From NCBI GenBank assembly GCA_016081115.2, contig CM071931.1:13834284-13898283 (forward strand): a stretch of DNA of 64,000 nucleotides, in the 5' to 3' direction. Both the position numbers and the translations under genes were made by a program. Under the pieces are notes generated by a model, which ran no database searches, was not told where the DNA came from, and saw only the letters and a list, made by a program, of their open reading frames with translations. Below, piece after piece: positions 9,293 to 22,397 of the stretch (position 1 is its first letter; each line of letters starts with the position of its first letter). This DNA comes from Rehmannia glutinosa. Taxonomy: Eukaryota; Streptophyta; Magnoliopsida; Lamiales; Orobanchaceae.

Positions 9293-12043
9293 TCAAGACT
9301 GAGCAGGGGGTGGAATTTCGACGGCACCGCTAGAGGCGACTTCTTCCACGTCTGGAGGAGGAGAGCCCTGCGCATTAGGAGTCTCTGCAAAGTTCGGCCG
9401 AAGGGTATCGAGATCAGCCTCCAGGAGGGCCAAATCTTCCTCAAGCTGAGCAACAGTACGCCCGCCCTTAAGTAAATCAAGAATTTCTTGGAGGCTGGTC
9501 GCATGGCCACAGGTTAACATGAATGCATACTCCTCGGAGTCTTTGTAAGCTTTAACGGCCTCTCTACGAACTTCCTCAGTTTGCCGACGGGCGGTTTCTT
9601 CACCTCCCTGCAGACATCAGCTAGACGCCTCTCCATTTCCTCGGCAAAGGCAAAGACGCCCGTTCGGTTCGCGACCTTAACCCTGAGCTCTTCTTCAGCC
9701 TTGCGGGCCCGATCTCGCTCTGCCTCGGCCCTCGCAGCAGCCTCTCTCTCAGAATTGGCCCGAGCTGTAGCCTCATCCGCTTGAGTCTTAAAAGATTCTT
9801 GTACCCCTTGAAGGGTAGCATAGGCTTCCTGCAGATCCCCGTGCCGCCTTTCCAGGTCGGCATATTTTTTCTCTAGCTCGCGAGTCCCCCAACCGCATGC
9901 CATAAGAGCCCAATCATCCGCCCCGCACATGGCCATGGCATACTCAATTTGTTCTTGGCTTGATCTCGAGCGCACTGCTCGATGCCTTTTGTCCAGGCAC
10001 GAGCTAGACGATCATTGCGGCCCGACCGCCTCCGGTAAGACCTCGATTGCTCCTCCGTCGGCGTGGCACATCGAACGAATTCCACAAACCACCGAGGGCG
10101 TAGTCCAACCATTCCCTCGCAATATTCATCTCTTGCTTGGTTTGGAGGAATGAAATGACCTTCTCTCTCGCCGAGGTCATCCGAGAAAGTTCGCGGACCT
10201 TCCTTTTCTCGGGCTGTTCGGGATGTTCGGCGCCGCCGACCAACCCTTTCATCCCGATCGGGCTCCTCTATCACAATCCCCCTCTTCTCCTTTGAAGAGG
10301 AGGCTGCACCGCCCCGGCACTCCATCGCCAGGACGTTTACGCCCGGATATCTTCTCTCCGAGCCGCCTCCACATCCGCAGTTGATCGGCAGCCGCCCGAG
10401 TTCGCCGTCTTTGTGTTCCTCACATCTGCGAAGGCGTGCACGCAAATCCAAGCCACACCCGCATAAAGCAACCACCAATTAGAAGAAAGATCAAAAGAAA
10501 ACAAAAAGACAATTCAAAAGGAAATGTGAAAAATACAAGTGTTTACCTCGAACGGCAGCCGCACTCTCGCGGCTCCGGAAACTGTGGTTCACCCTACGGG
10601 CGCAGATGGTCTCGCCCGACAGACTAGTCGTCACGTCACAGGAGGCGCGCAGCTCGCTCGATTCTCGCCGGCTGCTCCCCCGGAGAATGGGGCCGCTTTT
10701 CTTCATTAACGAGAGAATTTGTTGAAGCCCTCTCTCGACCTCCACCTCCCGCTCGGCCGCCTCGTCCCGAGCCGCCCCTCGGCCGGGGTCGGCGGGCGGA
10801 GCGAGCCTCAAACCAGTGCGGCCAAGTTGGCCTCGGTGGCCAACCTCTCAATCCGCTCGTCCATGATTCCCGGGCCTGGATGTTCTCCACCTTCGAATAA
10901 AAGTGGGCGGCAGAGGCCCTTTGATGCCCTGGTTCCCTATAAAGGTGGAAAGAAAAGACAATTACGAAAAGGAAACGGTAAACAAAGAAAAAGCGAGAGA
11001 AAGGAAAAAGATAAGACTTATCAGAAACCAAAAACAAAATTTGATGGGGATGAAGAACGGTCTCACTTTCTCCATCTCCCACACGAGCTTGCCACTCGCT
11101 CACCCCCTAAACCATTTATCCTTCCACTCCTTCGAGAGAAGAAGGGAGACCTTCCACCAAACCGTCCGGATACCCCGATCGGGTTCAGACGTAATACCAT
11201 CCTGGGATGGCTGGCCCCGAGACGATGGAGTCGCTCGCCATACAAAGAGCTCGTTCATCTCCTTAAATTTGGGGCGAGGATATTTTTCCGTGAAACATCA
11301 CCAGGAGGCCGATAATCCCGCCCAAGAAATAGGGTGCACTGGTGGGATGCATACCCCACTTGCAAAACCACCGCGTGAGGAAAGCCGGTGGAAATCTTAA
11401 ACCATAGAGAAGGCTAGGAGCAAATACACCGTGCAACCCTCTCGGTGGGTACTGGGAACTTTCGTGCCGTCCGGTACCCAAAAATAGATACCGCTTGGAA
11501 TACGATACATCATCCCGAACTCATCCACCTCCCGAATCATCAACATGCTCGGGATATCGTTTATGTCGCTCGGCGTCCCACCGAGGCTCGACACGAAGAC
11601 GAGGTCCTCCTCCTTGCTCCGTCGCCATTACGGTGGCCTATGGGCCCTAGTGGCCTCTCCCCGCCTTGAATCCCCGGACGGTTCATCTACTCGCTCTACG
11701 TTGTCACGCTCCGGCTCGAGACGGATCCATATATTCTTCTTCTCCGGGTACAGTTTAGAATCAACACTTGGCGATTCTCACCGGAATTCTCTTGTACCAG
11801 TCCGGGCTGATACACCGTTCCTTCTCTATAAACAGTCAATGGCGTCGGGTCAAAGATAGTATGCGTCCGCTCCAAAGACGTTCCACCTCGTGAAGAATCC
11901 GGAGAAGATATTTGAATAATACTCGGGTTGTGGGACGGAGATCGCCGTGCTGGTGAAAAATAAACAGAGGGTTCAGATGGAGGATCTTCAATTTCAACTT
12001 CTACACTATAACTACGACTCCTACTATCTTCGAAAGAGGACAT
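9293..12043 (-). pseudogene. Antisense extra ORF, copy 1 (gypsy-type transposon protein-like)
   Basis: Runs opposite to gag-pol between pol and LTR 2. The ATG at 12043 starts MSSFEDSRSRSY and a Ser/Pro-rich acidic leader. The middle (about 11590-11060) reads through several frames as VDEFGMMYRIPSG, FASGVC and MNELFVWRAT blocks, then WKVS and KDKWF. I associate this pattern from memory with the 'putative gypsy type transposon' domain family. The C-terminal part (9514-9975, then 9293-9520) is Ala/Glu/Arg-rich and coiled-coil-like, with ELEKKYADLERR and AEAERDRARKAEEE runs, ending PPPAQS. Two intron-like gaps fit: 11066 to 10937 and 10546 to 10426, each with GT and AG ends on the minus strand. 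Function unknown; such antisense ORFs are known from Tat/Retand-type elements. Many frame breaks fall at CAG/CTG sites and may be sequence errors. Confidence 0.65.
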
Positions 12044-12540
12044 TTATAGGTAAAGGAAGAGTATTTTGAAAAAATACCTAAGTTCGAAGTCTCTGAACTT
12101 GGGAAGCCGACCCGAAATTTCTGCTCGGTTTTAATTACTTTAGCTCAAGGGTTAATGGATGCGAAAGTGAATAATAGAGGGAAACTAAGGTATTTATAGA
12201 TGAGTTTCCTCGATAAACGAGACGTTTATTCGAAAGGATGCTCCTTTTAAAAGCTCAAAAGCCGTCAAACATGTCGTAAAAACATCGTGTCCCCACGCCC
12301 GGACAGAATCGACGTAATTTTTCGGTTCTGTGCAAGATTGGTCCAACCACGAGATGCCACGTGTCCGTCATTATGGCAACCCCCAATTAATGCGCCGTTT
12401 CAAGCATTAATCACTATGAGACAGTGTCCGGAAAGGACAAAACCTTTGAGAGATCCATTTCCCCATTAAACGCTTCATCATTTGCATTAAAGTTTAACTC
12501 CGACTTGAGAAATTCTTCTCTGAATCAAACTTGGGGCCTT
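12044..12540 (-). promoter_or_regulatory. Upstream region of the antisense ORF, copy 1, with TATA box
   Basis: CTATAAATA on the minus strand at 12191-12199 lies about 148 bp upstream of the antisense ATG. The same box at the same distance is found in copy 2 (22545-22553). On the plus strand this stretch is also the 3' untranslated part of the element and ends in the purine-rich tract before LTR 2. No other ORF is convincing here. Confidence 0.55.
12528..12540 (+). other. Polypurine tract before LTR 2
   Basis: AAACTTGGGGCCTT leads directly into TGATGATACC. The second copy, before LTR 3, has one more G. This is the expected place for the plus-strand primer. Confidence 0.6.
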
Positions 12541-13157
12541 TGATGATACCCGAGCCGAGCCGTGAGAAATTAATCCACGCCATCAATCGACACATATCCG
12601 AGTAGGCGACTGCGGTGATGTCAACAATGATGTAGGACGACACGTCACGAATTAGGCTCGCCGCCCCCCCAACCGCTACGAGCCCAACCGCAACACGGCC
12701 GCCGAGCCCCGAGCCCGAGCCCAAATTTCAATATGAAACACACGCGCGACAACCTCGTAAAAATAATCACACGCCCATACTTAATGCTTTATTGGTATCG
12801 AAACCGCCACATGTCGAGAATGATGAAGAGAAGTCGACAAGTGGCAAGTTTTGACATGCACAACTATAGAGGGACATGTGTCTTTCTTTAATTATTTTAC
12901 TAATTAATGAATAGTTAGTGCAAAGATGACTATTGTAAACCCACTTACTCAAAGGGGTATAAAAGGTCGGAAAAAGAGAAAAAAGAAGGAGGACAATTGT
13001 AACAAAATTATCAAAAAGACCGACCCCAATAATCCGGCTCGGCATAATACAAAAAGGCATTATTAGCCAGAAAATAAGATACGTTACAAACATTTATATT
13101 TCCACGTGTTAAACCTCTTACATTTTTCTCGCTTGTTGACCAAAACGCACGCCAACA
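12541..13157 (+). repeat. Tat LTR 2 (middle, 617 bp)
   Basis: Same ends and TATA box (12958-12965) as the outer LTRs but with many 1-4 base losses, mostly where LTR 1 and LTR 3 have CAG, CTG or CCGG. It has no target duplication of its own and serves both as the 3' LTR of internal copy 1 and the 5' LTR of copy 2. Confidence 0.92.
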
Positions 13158-15242
13158 AACCGGCCGGACTACTAATGGCCAAAATATACCCCAAACCGAG
13201 GCGGGAGCACTACTGTTTCCCTTCGCTCGCCTAATTGCCAACCCAACTTTTGTACAACAAATGAACCAACTCATATCACAAACTCTAGCTACCACGAACT
13301 CTCAAGCACCCCCTCCACTCCTTGCAAATGCTAACCCACTCAACCCACAACTAAATGTTAACATTAATCCTCAAATTCCCGGCTCCTCATCACGAAGCCC
13401 AAGAAGCGATTCGCCTGTAATGAACAACATGTCCGTCGTGACGAAGGCGCGGCAGCGAAGATGAAGAGGAGCAAAGTCGATAGCGTAAATCATTCGAACC
13501 AACGTGACATCGCCGTGCCCACTCGGTGTTCGCCGGACGACCGAGTTGATCCTTTTCTCCCGGCTCGATCGATAAGTTCCCGGCTCGGGTTTCCTGGATG
13601 AGCGGAGCAAATAAGTGGTCAATCAAGTCAAGGCCCTAGCTCATGGCAGAACGGATGCGAAATACACCGCTCAAGCTGCCGTCTTAAACGAATTGGAAGC
13701 GCGGTCCGGATGGCGAACATTTGAAGACCGCCCCAAGTAATGAACCACCTGCTTGCTCGTTAAAATCGCCATTTTCCCTGGAATTATGGCGACCCCATTA
13801 CCGCCAAAGTTGAAAATCCCCGGTCGGTCTCTACGGGGGAAACCGACCCGACCACTCACGCTCATAAGTACTTAGCATGGATGGAGTCAGCATGGTCAAG
13901 TGATGCCATCCTCTCGCAGGCCTTCCCACCGACTTTGGGCGGCCGAGCCCACCGTTGGTTTAGGACCCTACCACAAGGATCCATTCGGGCATGGGGGATC
14001 TCGGCCTCCGCTTTTACGACGCATTTCTTAACGCCCAAAGTCCGAGCCGCACCTAAGGACTCCTCGTGAACATCAAACAAGGGAAGGACGAGCCCCGAAA
14101 AGCTATATTTCTCGCTTCAACAAACAAGTTCGAGAGATGGAACCGTGTCGGATGACGCCATTTTAATCGCAGCCATGGCTGGACTGGCCCTCGAAACATG
14201 GTTTAATTATTCCATCCACGAATCAGGAGCGACCTCGTATCAGGAATTTCTGGTCCGCGCAGAACGCCATATTTGCGCGGAAGAAGCCATGGCAAGTAAC
14301 CGCCCCGAACATCGGCCAGGGGGCGTGAGAAAGGATGGAAGGAAAGAACCAGCAGTAGGGCCGGGGTCGGGATTCCGGCCGTTCTCGGAAAACCCGACCA
14401 CCGGACTTAGAGCTTGCCAAGAGGCGAGAGCCGAAGTCGCCGCGCTGAGGAGTACTTTGACCCACACTCCATCAGCCATATGGAATGAAGTACAGGGTCT
14501 GAATTTATTGCCCCCGGCTCGACCTTTGAAAATCGAGCCGGCAAAATTAGACTCACATCGATTCTGTGCCTATCATAAATCAATAGGTCACGATACTGAT
14601 GAGTGCCGAGACCTGATTAGGGAAATAATGCGTATTGTTCGCCAGGGCGGTCTCAAAAGGTATGTTCATGAACTACCACCTCCACCGACACTGGCTCAAG
14701 GTCACAATCCGGAGCGCGTAACCAATCCAGCTCTCATGCCGCCACCTCCTGCCGAAAACCAGGGGAGGGAGATCCTCATGATGTCGAATGTCAATCGAAT
14801 CAATACTAACACAGCTGAGGATAGCCGCTCCAATAGAAAAAGGAAAGCCGATATTAGACAGCAACCAACGCCGAAAGACAAGTTCGGGTGGCGGAAATCA
14901 AGGAAGGCCAACCCACCACCACTTTGTGTTCTCGGATGCGGATGCCAACCAGGTGGTCCATCCTCATTCTCGACCTCTGGTCATTCATCGCACCGATTTT
15001 GGGTATTTCGGTCCACGAGAATTTTGATCGACACCGGAAGCTATTCGTCGATCATTTATGTCCGAGCATTTCGAAGATTGAACGTGGGCGATAGTTATAT
15101 CCGTCCATGCAACGATAGTATTCTGGGGTTTGGAGGAGGAAGGATAGTCCCGCTCGGAGAAGTTGATTTGCCCATCCAAATGGGACAAGGTTTGCATAAG
15201 CGGACCGTCATGACAACATTCAAAATAATCAATGCCGATTAG
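13158..15242 (+). pseudogene. Tat gag and protease, copy 2
   Basis: There is no primer-binding site after LTR 2; sequence starts already in gag. A first frame, 13261-13464, opens MNQLISQTLA with Pro/Asn-rich sequence. The gag core follows in shifted frames (about 13860-14300: AWSSDAILSQAFP, HRWFRTLPQGSI). The frame 14145-15242 (365 residues) then carries the end of the core (YQEFLVRAERHICAEEAMA), a zinc-knuckle-like CAYHKSIGHDTDEC, and an aspartic protease with LIDTGSYSSIIY and a FGGG turn. Gag would form the particle and protease would process it. The product is broken by several indels upstream of 14145; protease looks complete in its frame. Confidence 0.85.
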
Positions 15243-18200
15243 AGTACAATGCTATCATTGGGAGGCCATTGCTTTATCATATAAAAGCAAAATGTTTCAA
15301 TATATCACTTTTGTATAAAATTCCCAACGCCTCGATGGCGAAGCTATACATAAAAGGAATCAAAGGGAGTCACGATAATGCTCTCTTAAACTCCGACCGG
15401 TAGAGATTAACGCGGCGGAACAAGGACAAACTAGTGGAACCACACAGACGATCCCCTCGCTTAAGAAGGAGTCCGAGCGAAAAATGGTCATTCGGAGGAT
15501 AATCCAGGTCATCGGCCCGGGAAGGAGCCAATGACGGAAGAAGCGAAAGCAGTAATCGAGAACGAGCCGACCGGCCGAAGACGAATTGCCCCGCAAATCA
15601 AGGAGGGGCAAAGCAAGAAAAGAAAACGGGCGTAACCGGTAGAACAAAGTTGATACAAATAATGTTGGAAGGCCGAAGCGAGGGCCGTCAACTACGTATT
15701 GGTCATGATCTCCCGAGAACCATATCGAACCGAGATGATTGAGTTTTTGGAAAATAATCTTGATGTCTTCGCGTGGACTCATGCAGACATGCCCGGAATC
15801 GACCCTAAGTATGCATGCCACCGCCTCAATATTGATCTAACATTCCGCCCAATTGTCCAGAAAAGGCGTAAGCTCGGCCCTGACAGACAAGCAGCACTCG
15901 AGGCTGAGGTAAACAAGTTGATAGACAATTGATTCATCCGGGAAGCCCTCTATCCCTGATGGGTTGCCAATCCTGTTTTGGTAAAGAAGAGCAATGGCCA
16001 GTGGCGCCTGTGCGTGGATTTTACCGATCTTAACAAAGCATGCCCTAAGGACAGTTATCCATTGCCAAATATTGATTATATGGTGGACGCCACGGCAGGA
16101 CACGAACTAATGAGCTTCATGGATGCATACTCGGGTTACAACCAAATACGGATGCACCCGGAAGATGAAGAAAATACCTCGTTCTTCTCTCGCTTCTGGG
16201 AATCTCTTTATTACAAGATGATGCCCTTCGATTGAAAAATCTTTGGTGCGACCTATCAAAGGTTAGTAAATAAGATGTTTGAGAATATGATAGGTCACAC
16301 TATGGAAGTATATGTAGATGATATGTTGGTAAAATCACAGTATATATCTCGATCATTTGAACGATCTTAATAAAATGTTCGCCATTTTGAGAGAGTACAA
16401 GATGATGTTAAACCCGAGAAAATGTACGTTTGGGGTCGGCTCAGGCAAATTTCTGGGTATATGGTCACAAAGGGGATCAAGCTAACCTGCACAAAATAAA
16501 AGCCATCACCGATCTAGAATCCCCAAACTCTGTAAAAAGGTACAAAGCCTAACAGCCGATTGGCCGCCCTTAACCGATTTGTTTCTCGGTCCACGTAGAC
16601 AAGTGCAAGCCTTTCTTTGAAATTATATAGAAAAGAAAAGATTTCGAGTGGACCGAGCAGCGCAGATTGCCTTTGAATCCCTCAAACAAAGACCTTTCTT
16701 CAATCCCTATATTACAAAAAACCAACCCAAGGGGAGGACTTGTATTTGTACTTGGCGGTATTCGAGTACGCCATCGCCTTGGTATTAATCAGGCTAGATG
16801 GCTCTATTCAACACCCATTTATTACACCAGTCAAAGCGTTACATGACGCCGAGCTCCGTACCCACCAATGGAAAAGTTGGCTTATTCATTAATCACCATG
16901 CGCGAAACTCCGTCCATATTTCCTAGAACACAAGATTATAGTATTGACGAACTATCCAATAAACAAGTATTACACCGACCGATACTCTTACGGTCGGATG
17001 ATTAAGTGGGCATCGAACTCGGTCGGTTTGACATTATATACGAACCACGCACCGCAATAAAAGGACAGGCTTTAGCCGATTTTGTGGCCGAATTCACACC
17101 TTCCATACGATTGGAAGTTGTGGAAGACCAAGAATGGAAATTATTCGTTGACGGCTCTTCCACCGCAGGCCGAGCAGGGGGCGGAATCGTGATAATCGAT
17201 CCAAATGAAAAATGCTCTTGCTCGGCGTCACGATTTCAGTTCCCGCAATGAACAACGGCCCGAATATGAGGCGCTCTGGCGGTGGCTGATATGGCGGCCT
17301 CTATGGGCCTTAAACAACTATTGGTGCACAATGATTCTCGGTTGGTCGCTCATCAAATCAACGACGCAAGATGCGAAGCAAAAGAGCAAAAATTGCACAA
17401 TATTTGGATTTGGTCAAGAAGAGATTATCACACTTTAAGACAAAAGTCTTACATGTGCCCCGAGCCGAGAACATGCAAGCGGATGCCTTAGCTCGGCTCG
17501 GCTCGAGCGAGGGACGGATGCCATCACGGATGTCACTTGTCACACAAATCTCGCCCCGTCACTTGGTGCAAAGAAAATATATACAACCGAAACCGCCGAA
17601 TGCAGACTTGGATGACCCCAATCATTCAAAGATTTAGAAAAAGGAGTTCAACCCGAAAACAAAGCCGAGGCCGAACACTACGAACTCAAGCGGCTCGGTT
17701 TACACTAGTAGATGGCGTCCTATACAAACGAGGATACTCCGTTCCACTCCTACGCTTGTCTTTTCCGAGACGGATGCGGATTATGCACTTCGAGAGGTTC
17801 ATGAGGGAATATGCGGCAACCACGCTGGGGCCAAACGTTGGCCTATAAATTGATACGGCAAGGGTACTACCGCCATCCCTAAGAAAAGATGCGACCGACC
17901 TCGTCAAAAAGATGCGAGAGATGCCAAAGGTTCGCGCCAGCAGGTTAGATATCATCCTCGAGCAACTTACCTCCGTATTTAGCCCATGGCCGTTTGCCAA
18001 ATGGGGAATGGACCTCATCGGACCACTCCCCACCGCAAAGGGGCGTCAAAGTATGCCATTGTGGCGGTGGATTATTTCACAAAATGGGTAGAGGCGAGCC
18101 TCTCCGCAAAAATAGATGAAGAAAAGATTGTGAGCTTTGTATGGAAATCTATTATCTGTCAGATTCGAATACCATATTCGATTGTTACGAGACAATGGGA

Positions 18201-18816
18201 AACAGTTCGACAACCGGTTTCAAATTTTTGTGAAGGTTTCCACATAAAAACTATTTCTCAACTCCATACCACCCCGTCGAATGGACAAGTTGAGGCCGTT
18301 AATAAAATACTCAAGTACACCTTGAAGGCGAGATTGGAAGAGTCTAAAGGCAATTGGCCGGAGGAACTACCCGGTGTATTATGGTCATACGAACGACACA
18401 CCGAGCGGCCACCGGAGAAACACCTTTTTTTTGCCTATGGAGCCGAGGCGGTGATTCTGTTGAGATCGGAGCCCCTACTTTCAGAATCGCAAATTTTGAA
18501 GAAAAATCGTAATGAGGTGCACTCCGAACCGAACTAGACTCGCTCAAGAAAAAAGGTGCAATCTTGAGATGAAAAATGCAAAGTATAAACAAAGGAGTGA
18601 AAGGTACTACAATTCAAAGTAAAGGAAAGAAGATTTCGGTCGGCGATCTTGTGTTAAAAAAGATAACGGGTGTTCAACCCAACCCATTGAAGCCGACACG
18701 GAGGGCCCATTTCGGTCAGCCACGTCTTATCCGGTGGGGCGTGCTGTTAGAATATTTGAGTGGAAAAAATTTATGCATCCATGGAATGTAGCATACCCGA
18801 AACGGTATTATCAATG
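15243..18816 (+). pseudogene. Tat pol, copy 2: RT, RNase H, integrase
   Basis: Reverse transcriptase from about 15690: FAWTHADMPGI, QKRRKLGPDRQ, then RLCVDFTDLNKACPKDSYPLP, MDAYSGYNQI and the catalytic YVDDMLVK at about 16307-16330. The connection and RNase H follow (LADFVAEF and KLFVDGSS near 17070-17160), then integrase (about 17650-18540) with MDLIGPLP-like, IVTRQWE/DNG and NGQVEAVNK regions. The C-terminal GDLVLKK and YYQ end lies at the TGA at 18814. At least a dozen small indels and in-frame stops break it. It is the fullest pol in the array but is downstream of an LTR without a primer site. Confidence 0.85.
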
Positions 18817-19667
18817 AAGATCTCGGTTTATGATCCGGATAAGATTCTAAGTAATTATCCTTTCATCTGATATTTCGTGAGCTCTCTAAAGGAAACGGTT
18901 TTTACTCGGCTCGGCTATGTGCCGAGGACGGTAAAATCGCCTCGGCTTAAGTCAAGGCCGAAAAGTCGGCTCAGAACAACACGCCCACAAGGCGGATCTA
19001 TCCTTACAATACCAAGACTCGGCTACGCACCGAGCACAATACCAAGACTCGGCTACGCACCGAGCACAATACAAAGACTTGGTTACGTACCGAGCACAAT
19101 ACCAAGACTCGGCTACGCACCGAGCACAATACCAAGACTCGGCTACGCACCGAGCACAATACCAAGACTTGGTTACGCACCAAGCACAATAAAGACTTGG
19201 TTACGCACCAAGCACAATAAAGACTTGGTTACGTACCGAGCACAATACCAAGACTTGGTTACGCACCGAGCACGGATCAAAAATTTAGTTACGCACCAAG
19301 CGCAAATCTAAGATTCGATATATACACCGGGCGCCAAATAAAGACTCAGTTTATACACGAAATTTCAAATACAAAATGGACAGGTTTATATACCGAGTAC
19401 AAGAATCAATTAAGGCGAGCAAAGCCTCTTATTCAGAAGCACTAGGAACCGAGCCCCGTACTTGGGAATATAAAAGAAAAAAGAAGACAGGCAACAATCT
19501 TACAGAAAGGAAAAGAGCCGAGCATCTACAAAAAGCTTGAAACACATACACAGGTGGGGAAAATAACAATTCATTTCTACTTCAAAAGTATTTACAAGGG
19601 AAGCCGGAGCCCATTACATCTCGAGGCGCGAAGCTAATTTACCTACCTAGGGGTACATATGAAAGCA
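18817..19667 (+). other. Non-coding spacer after pol, copy 2
   Basis: Nearly identical to 8437-9292 and holding the second hairpin minisatellite. No recognisable coding sequence. Confidence 0.7.
19006..19301. repeat. 30-bp hairpin minisatellite, copy 2
   Basis: Same unit number, order and arm variants as 8631-8926, with only about one base changed (in the last, decayed unit). The array therefore existed before the element was doubled. Confidence 0.9.
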
Positions 19668-22397
19668 TCAAGACTGAGCAGGGGGTGGAATTTCGACGGC
19701 ACCGCTAGAGGCGACTTCTTCCACATCCGGAGGAGGAGAGCCCTGCGCATTAGGAGTCTCTGCAAAGTTCGGCCGAAGGGTATCGAGATCAGCCTCCAGG
19801 AGGGCCAAATCTTCCTCAAGCTGAGCAACAGTACGCCCGCCCTTAAGTAAATCAAGAATTTCTTGGAGGCTGGTCGCATGGCCACAGGTTAACATGAATG
19901 CATACTCCTCGGAGTCTTTGTAAGCTTTAACGGCCTCTCTACGAACTTCCTCAGTTTGCCGACGGGCGGTTTCTTCAGCCTCCCTGCGTACATCGGCTAG
20001 ACGCCTCTCCATTTCCTCGGCTCGGGCAGTGGCGGACGTTCGATTCGGCGACCTTAACCCCGAGCTCTTCTTCACCTTGCGGGCCCGATCTCGCTCTCTC
20101 GCTCGGCCCTCGCAGCAGCCTCTCTCTCGAGAATTGGCCCGAGCCGTAGCCTCATCCGCTGAGTCTTAAAAGATTCATGTACCCCTCGAAGGGTAGCATA
20201 GGCTTCCTGCGATCCCGTGCCGCCTTTCCAGTCGGCATATTTTTTCTCTAGCTCGCGAGTCCCCCAACCGCATGCCATAAGAGCCCAATCATCCGCCCGG
20301 ACATGGCCATGGCATACAATTTGTTCTTCGGCGATCTCGAGCGGTAATTGCTCAATGCGCTTTTGTCCAGGCACGAGCCGGGACAATCATTGCGGCCCGA
20401 CCTGCTTCTCCGGTAAGACCCTCGATTGCTCCTCTGTCGGCGTGGCACATCGAACGAATTCCACAAACCACCGAGGCGTAGTCCAACCATTCCCTCGCAA
20501 TATTCATCTCTTGCTTGGTTTGGAGGAATGAAATGACCTTCTCTGCCGAGGTCATCCGAGAAAGTTCGCGGACCTTCCTTTTCTGGGGCCGTTTCAGATG
20601 TTCGGGCGCAGCTCGACCAACCCTTTCGATCGATCGAGGCTCCTCTATCACAATCCCCCTCTTCTCCTTTGAAGAGGAGGGTGCGACCCCCCACTCCATC
20701 AGCAGGACGTTTACGGCCCGGATATCTTCTCTCGAGCCGCCCACATCCGCAGTTGATCGGCAGCCGCCCGAGTTCGCCGTCTTTGTGTTCCTCACACCGC
20801 GGCGTGCACGCAAATCCAAGACACGCCCGCATAAAGCAACCACCAATTAGAAGAAAGATCAAAAGAAAACAAAAAGACAATTCAAAAGGAAATGTGAAAA
20901 ATACAAGTGTTTACCTCGAATCGGCAGCCCGCACTCTACGGCTCCGGGTTCAATGTGGTTCTGCCTACGGGCGCAGATGGTCTCCGCCACAGACTAGTCG
21001 TCATAGGAGGCGGCGCAGCTCGCTCAATTCTCGCCGCCGCTCCCCGGAGAATGGGGCCGTATTTCTTCATTAACGAGAGGATTCTCGTTGAAGCCCTCTC
21101 TCGACCTCCACCTCCCGCTCGGCCGCCTCGTCCCGAGCCGCCCCCTCGGCCGGGGTCGGGCGGGCGAGCAGCCTCAAACCACCTGCGCCAAGTTGGCCTC
21201 GGTGGCCAACCTCTCAATCCGCCGTCCATGATTCCCAGGCCGGATGTTCTCCACCTTCGAATAAAAGTGGGCGGCAGAGGCCCTTTGATGCCCTTCCTAT
21301 AAAGGTGGAAAGAAAAGACAATTACGAAAAGGAAACGGTAAACAAAGAAAAAGCGAGAGAAAGGAAAAAGATAAGACTTATCAGAACCAAAAACAAAATT
21401 TGATGGGGATGAAGAACGGTCTCACTTTCTCCATCTCCCACACGAGCTTGCCACTCGCCGCTCACCCGTAACCATTTATCTTTCCACTCCTTCGAGAGAA
21501 GAGAGTCCTTCCACCAAACCGTCCGGATACCCTGTCGGGTTCAGTATGTAATACCATCCGAATGGCCCCCGAGACGATGGAGTCGCTCGCCATACAAAGA
21601 GCTCGTTCATCTCCTTAAATTTGGGGCGAGGATATTTTTCCAGGTGAAACATCACCAGGAGGCCGATAATCCTGCCCCAAGAAATAGGGTGCACCTGGCT
21701 CGGATGCATACCCCACTTGCAAAACCACCGCGTGAGGAAAGCCGGGGAAATCTTAAACCATAGAGAAGGCTAGAGCAAATACAGCCGTGCAACCCTCCTC
21801 GGTGGGTACTGGGGAACTTCCGTGCCGTCCGGTACCCAAAAATAGATACCGCTTGGAATACGATACATCCGCCGGAACTCATCCACCTCCCGAATCATCA
21901 ACATGCTCGGGATATCGTTTATGTCGCTCGGCGTCCACCGAGGCTCGACACGAAGACGAGGTCCTCCTCCTTGTCGGCCGTCGCCATTACGGTGGCCTAT
22001 GGGCCCTAGTGGCCTCTCCGGCCTTGAATCCCTGGACGGTTCATCTACTCGCTCTACGTTGTCACGCTCCGCTCGACGGATCCATATCTTCTTCTTCCGC
22101 CGGCTGCAGCTTTAGAATCAACACTTGGCGATTCTCACCGAATTCTCTTGTACCAGTCCTGGCCGATACACCGCTCCTTCTCTATAAACAAATCCGCATC
22201 GGGTCAAAGATAGTATGCGTCCGCTCCAAAGACGTTCCACCTCGTGAAGAATCCGGAGAAGATATTTGAATAATACTCGGGCTGTGGGACGGAGATCGCC
22301 GTGCTGGTGAAAAATAAACAGAGGGTTCAGATGGAGGATCTTCAATTTCAACTTCTACACTATAACTACGACTCCTACTATCTTCGAAAGAGGACAT
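19668..22397 (-). pseudogene. Antisense extra ORF, copy 2
   Basis: Second copy of the antisense frame. ATG at 22397 (MSSFEDSRSRSY), stop at 19668 after PPPAQS. The C-terminal frame 19668-20075 (135 residues) reads through where copy 1 is split in two, giving EEMERRLADVRREAEETARR and the LEEDLALLEADLDTL coiled-coil-like stretch. The middle again shows VDEFRRMYRIPSG-like, MNELFVWRATPSS and WK-KWF regions in shifted frames. The two copies break in different places, mostly at CAG/CTG, so a continuous parent frame is likely. Function unknown. Confidence 0.65.

Noticed and set aside
10719..11400. Long plus-strand ORFs opposite the antisense frame
   Set aside because: Conserved blocks fit the minus strand, and the plus-strand frames are not kept in the second copy.
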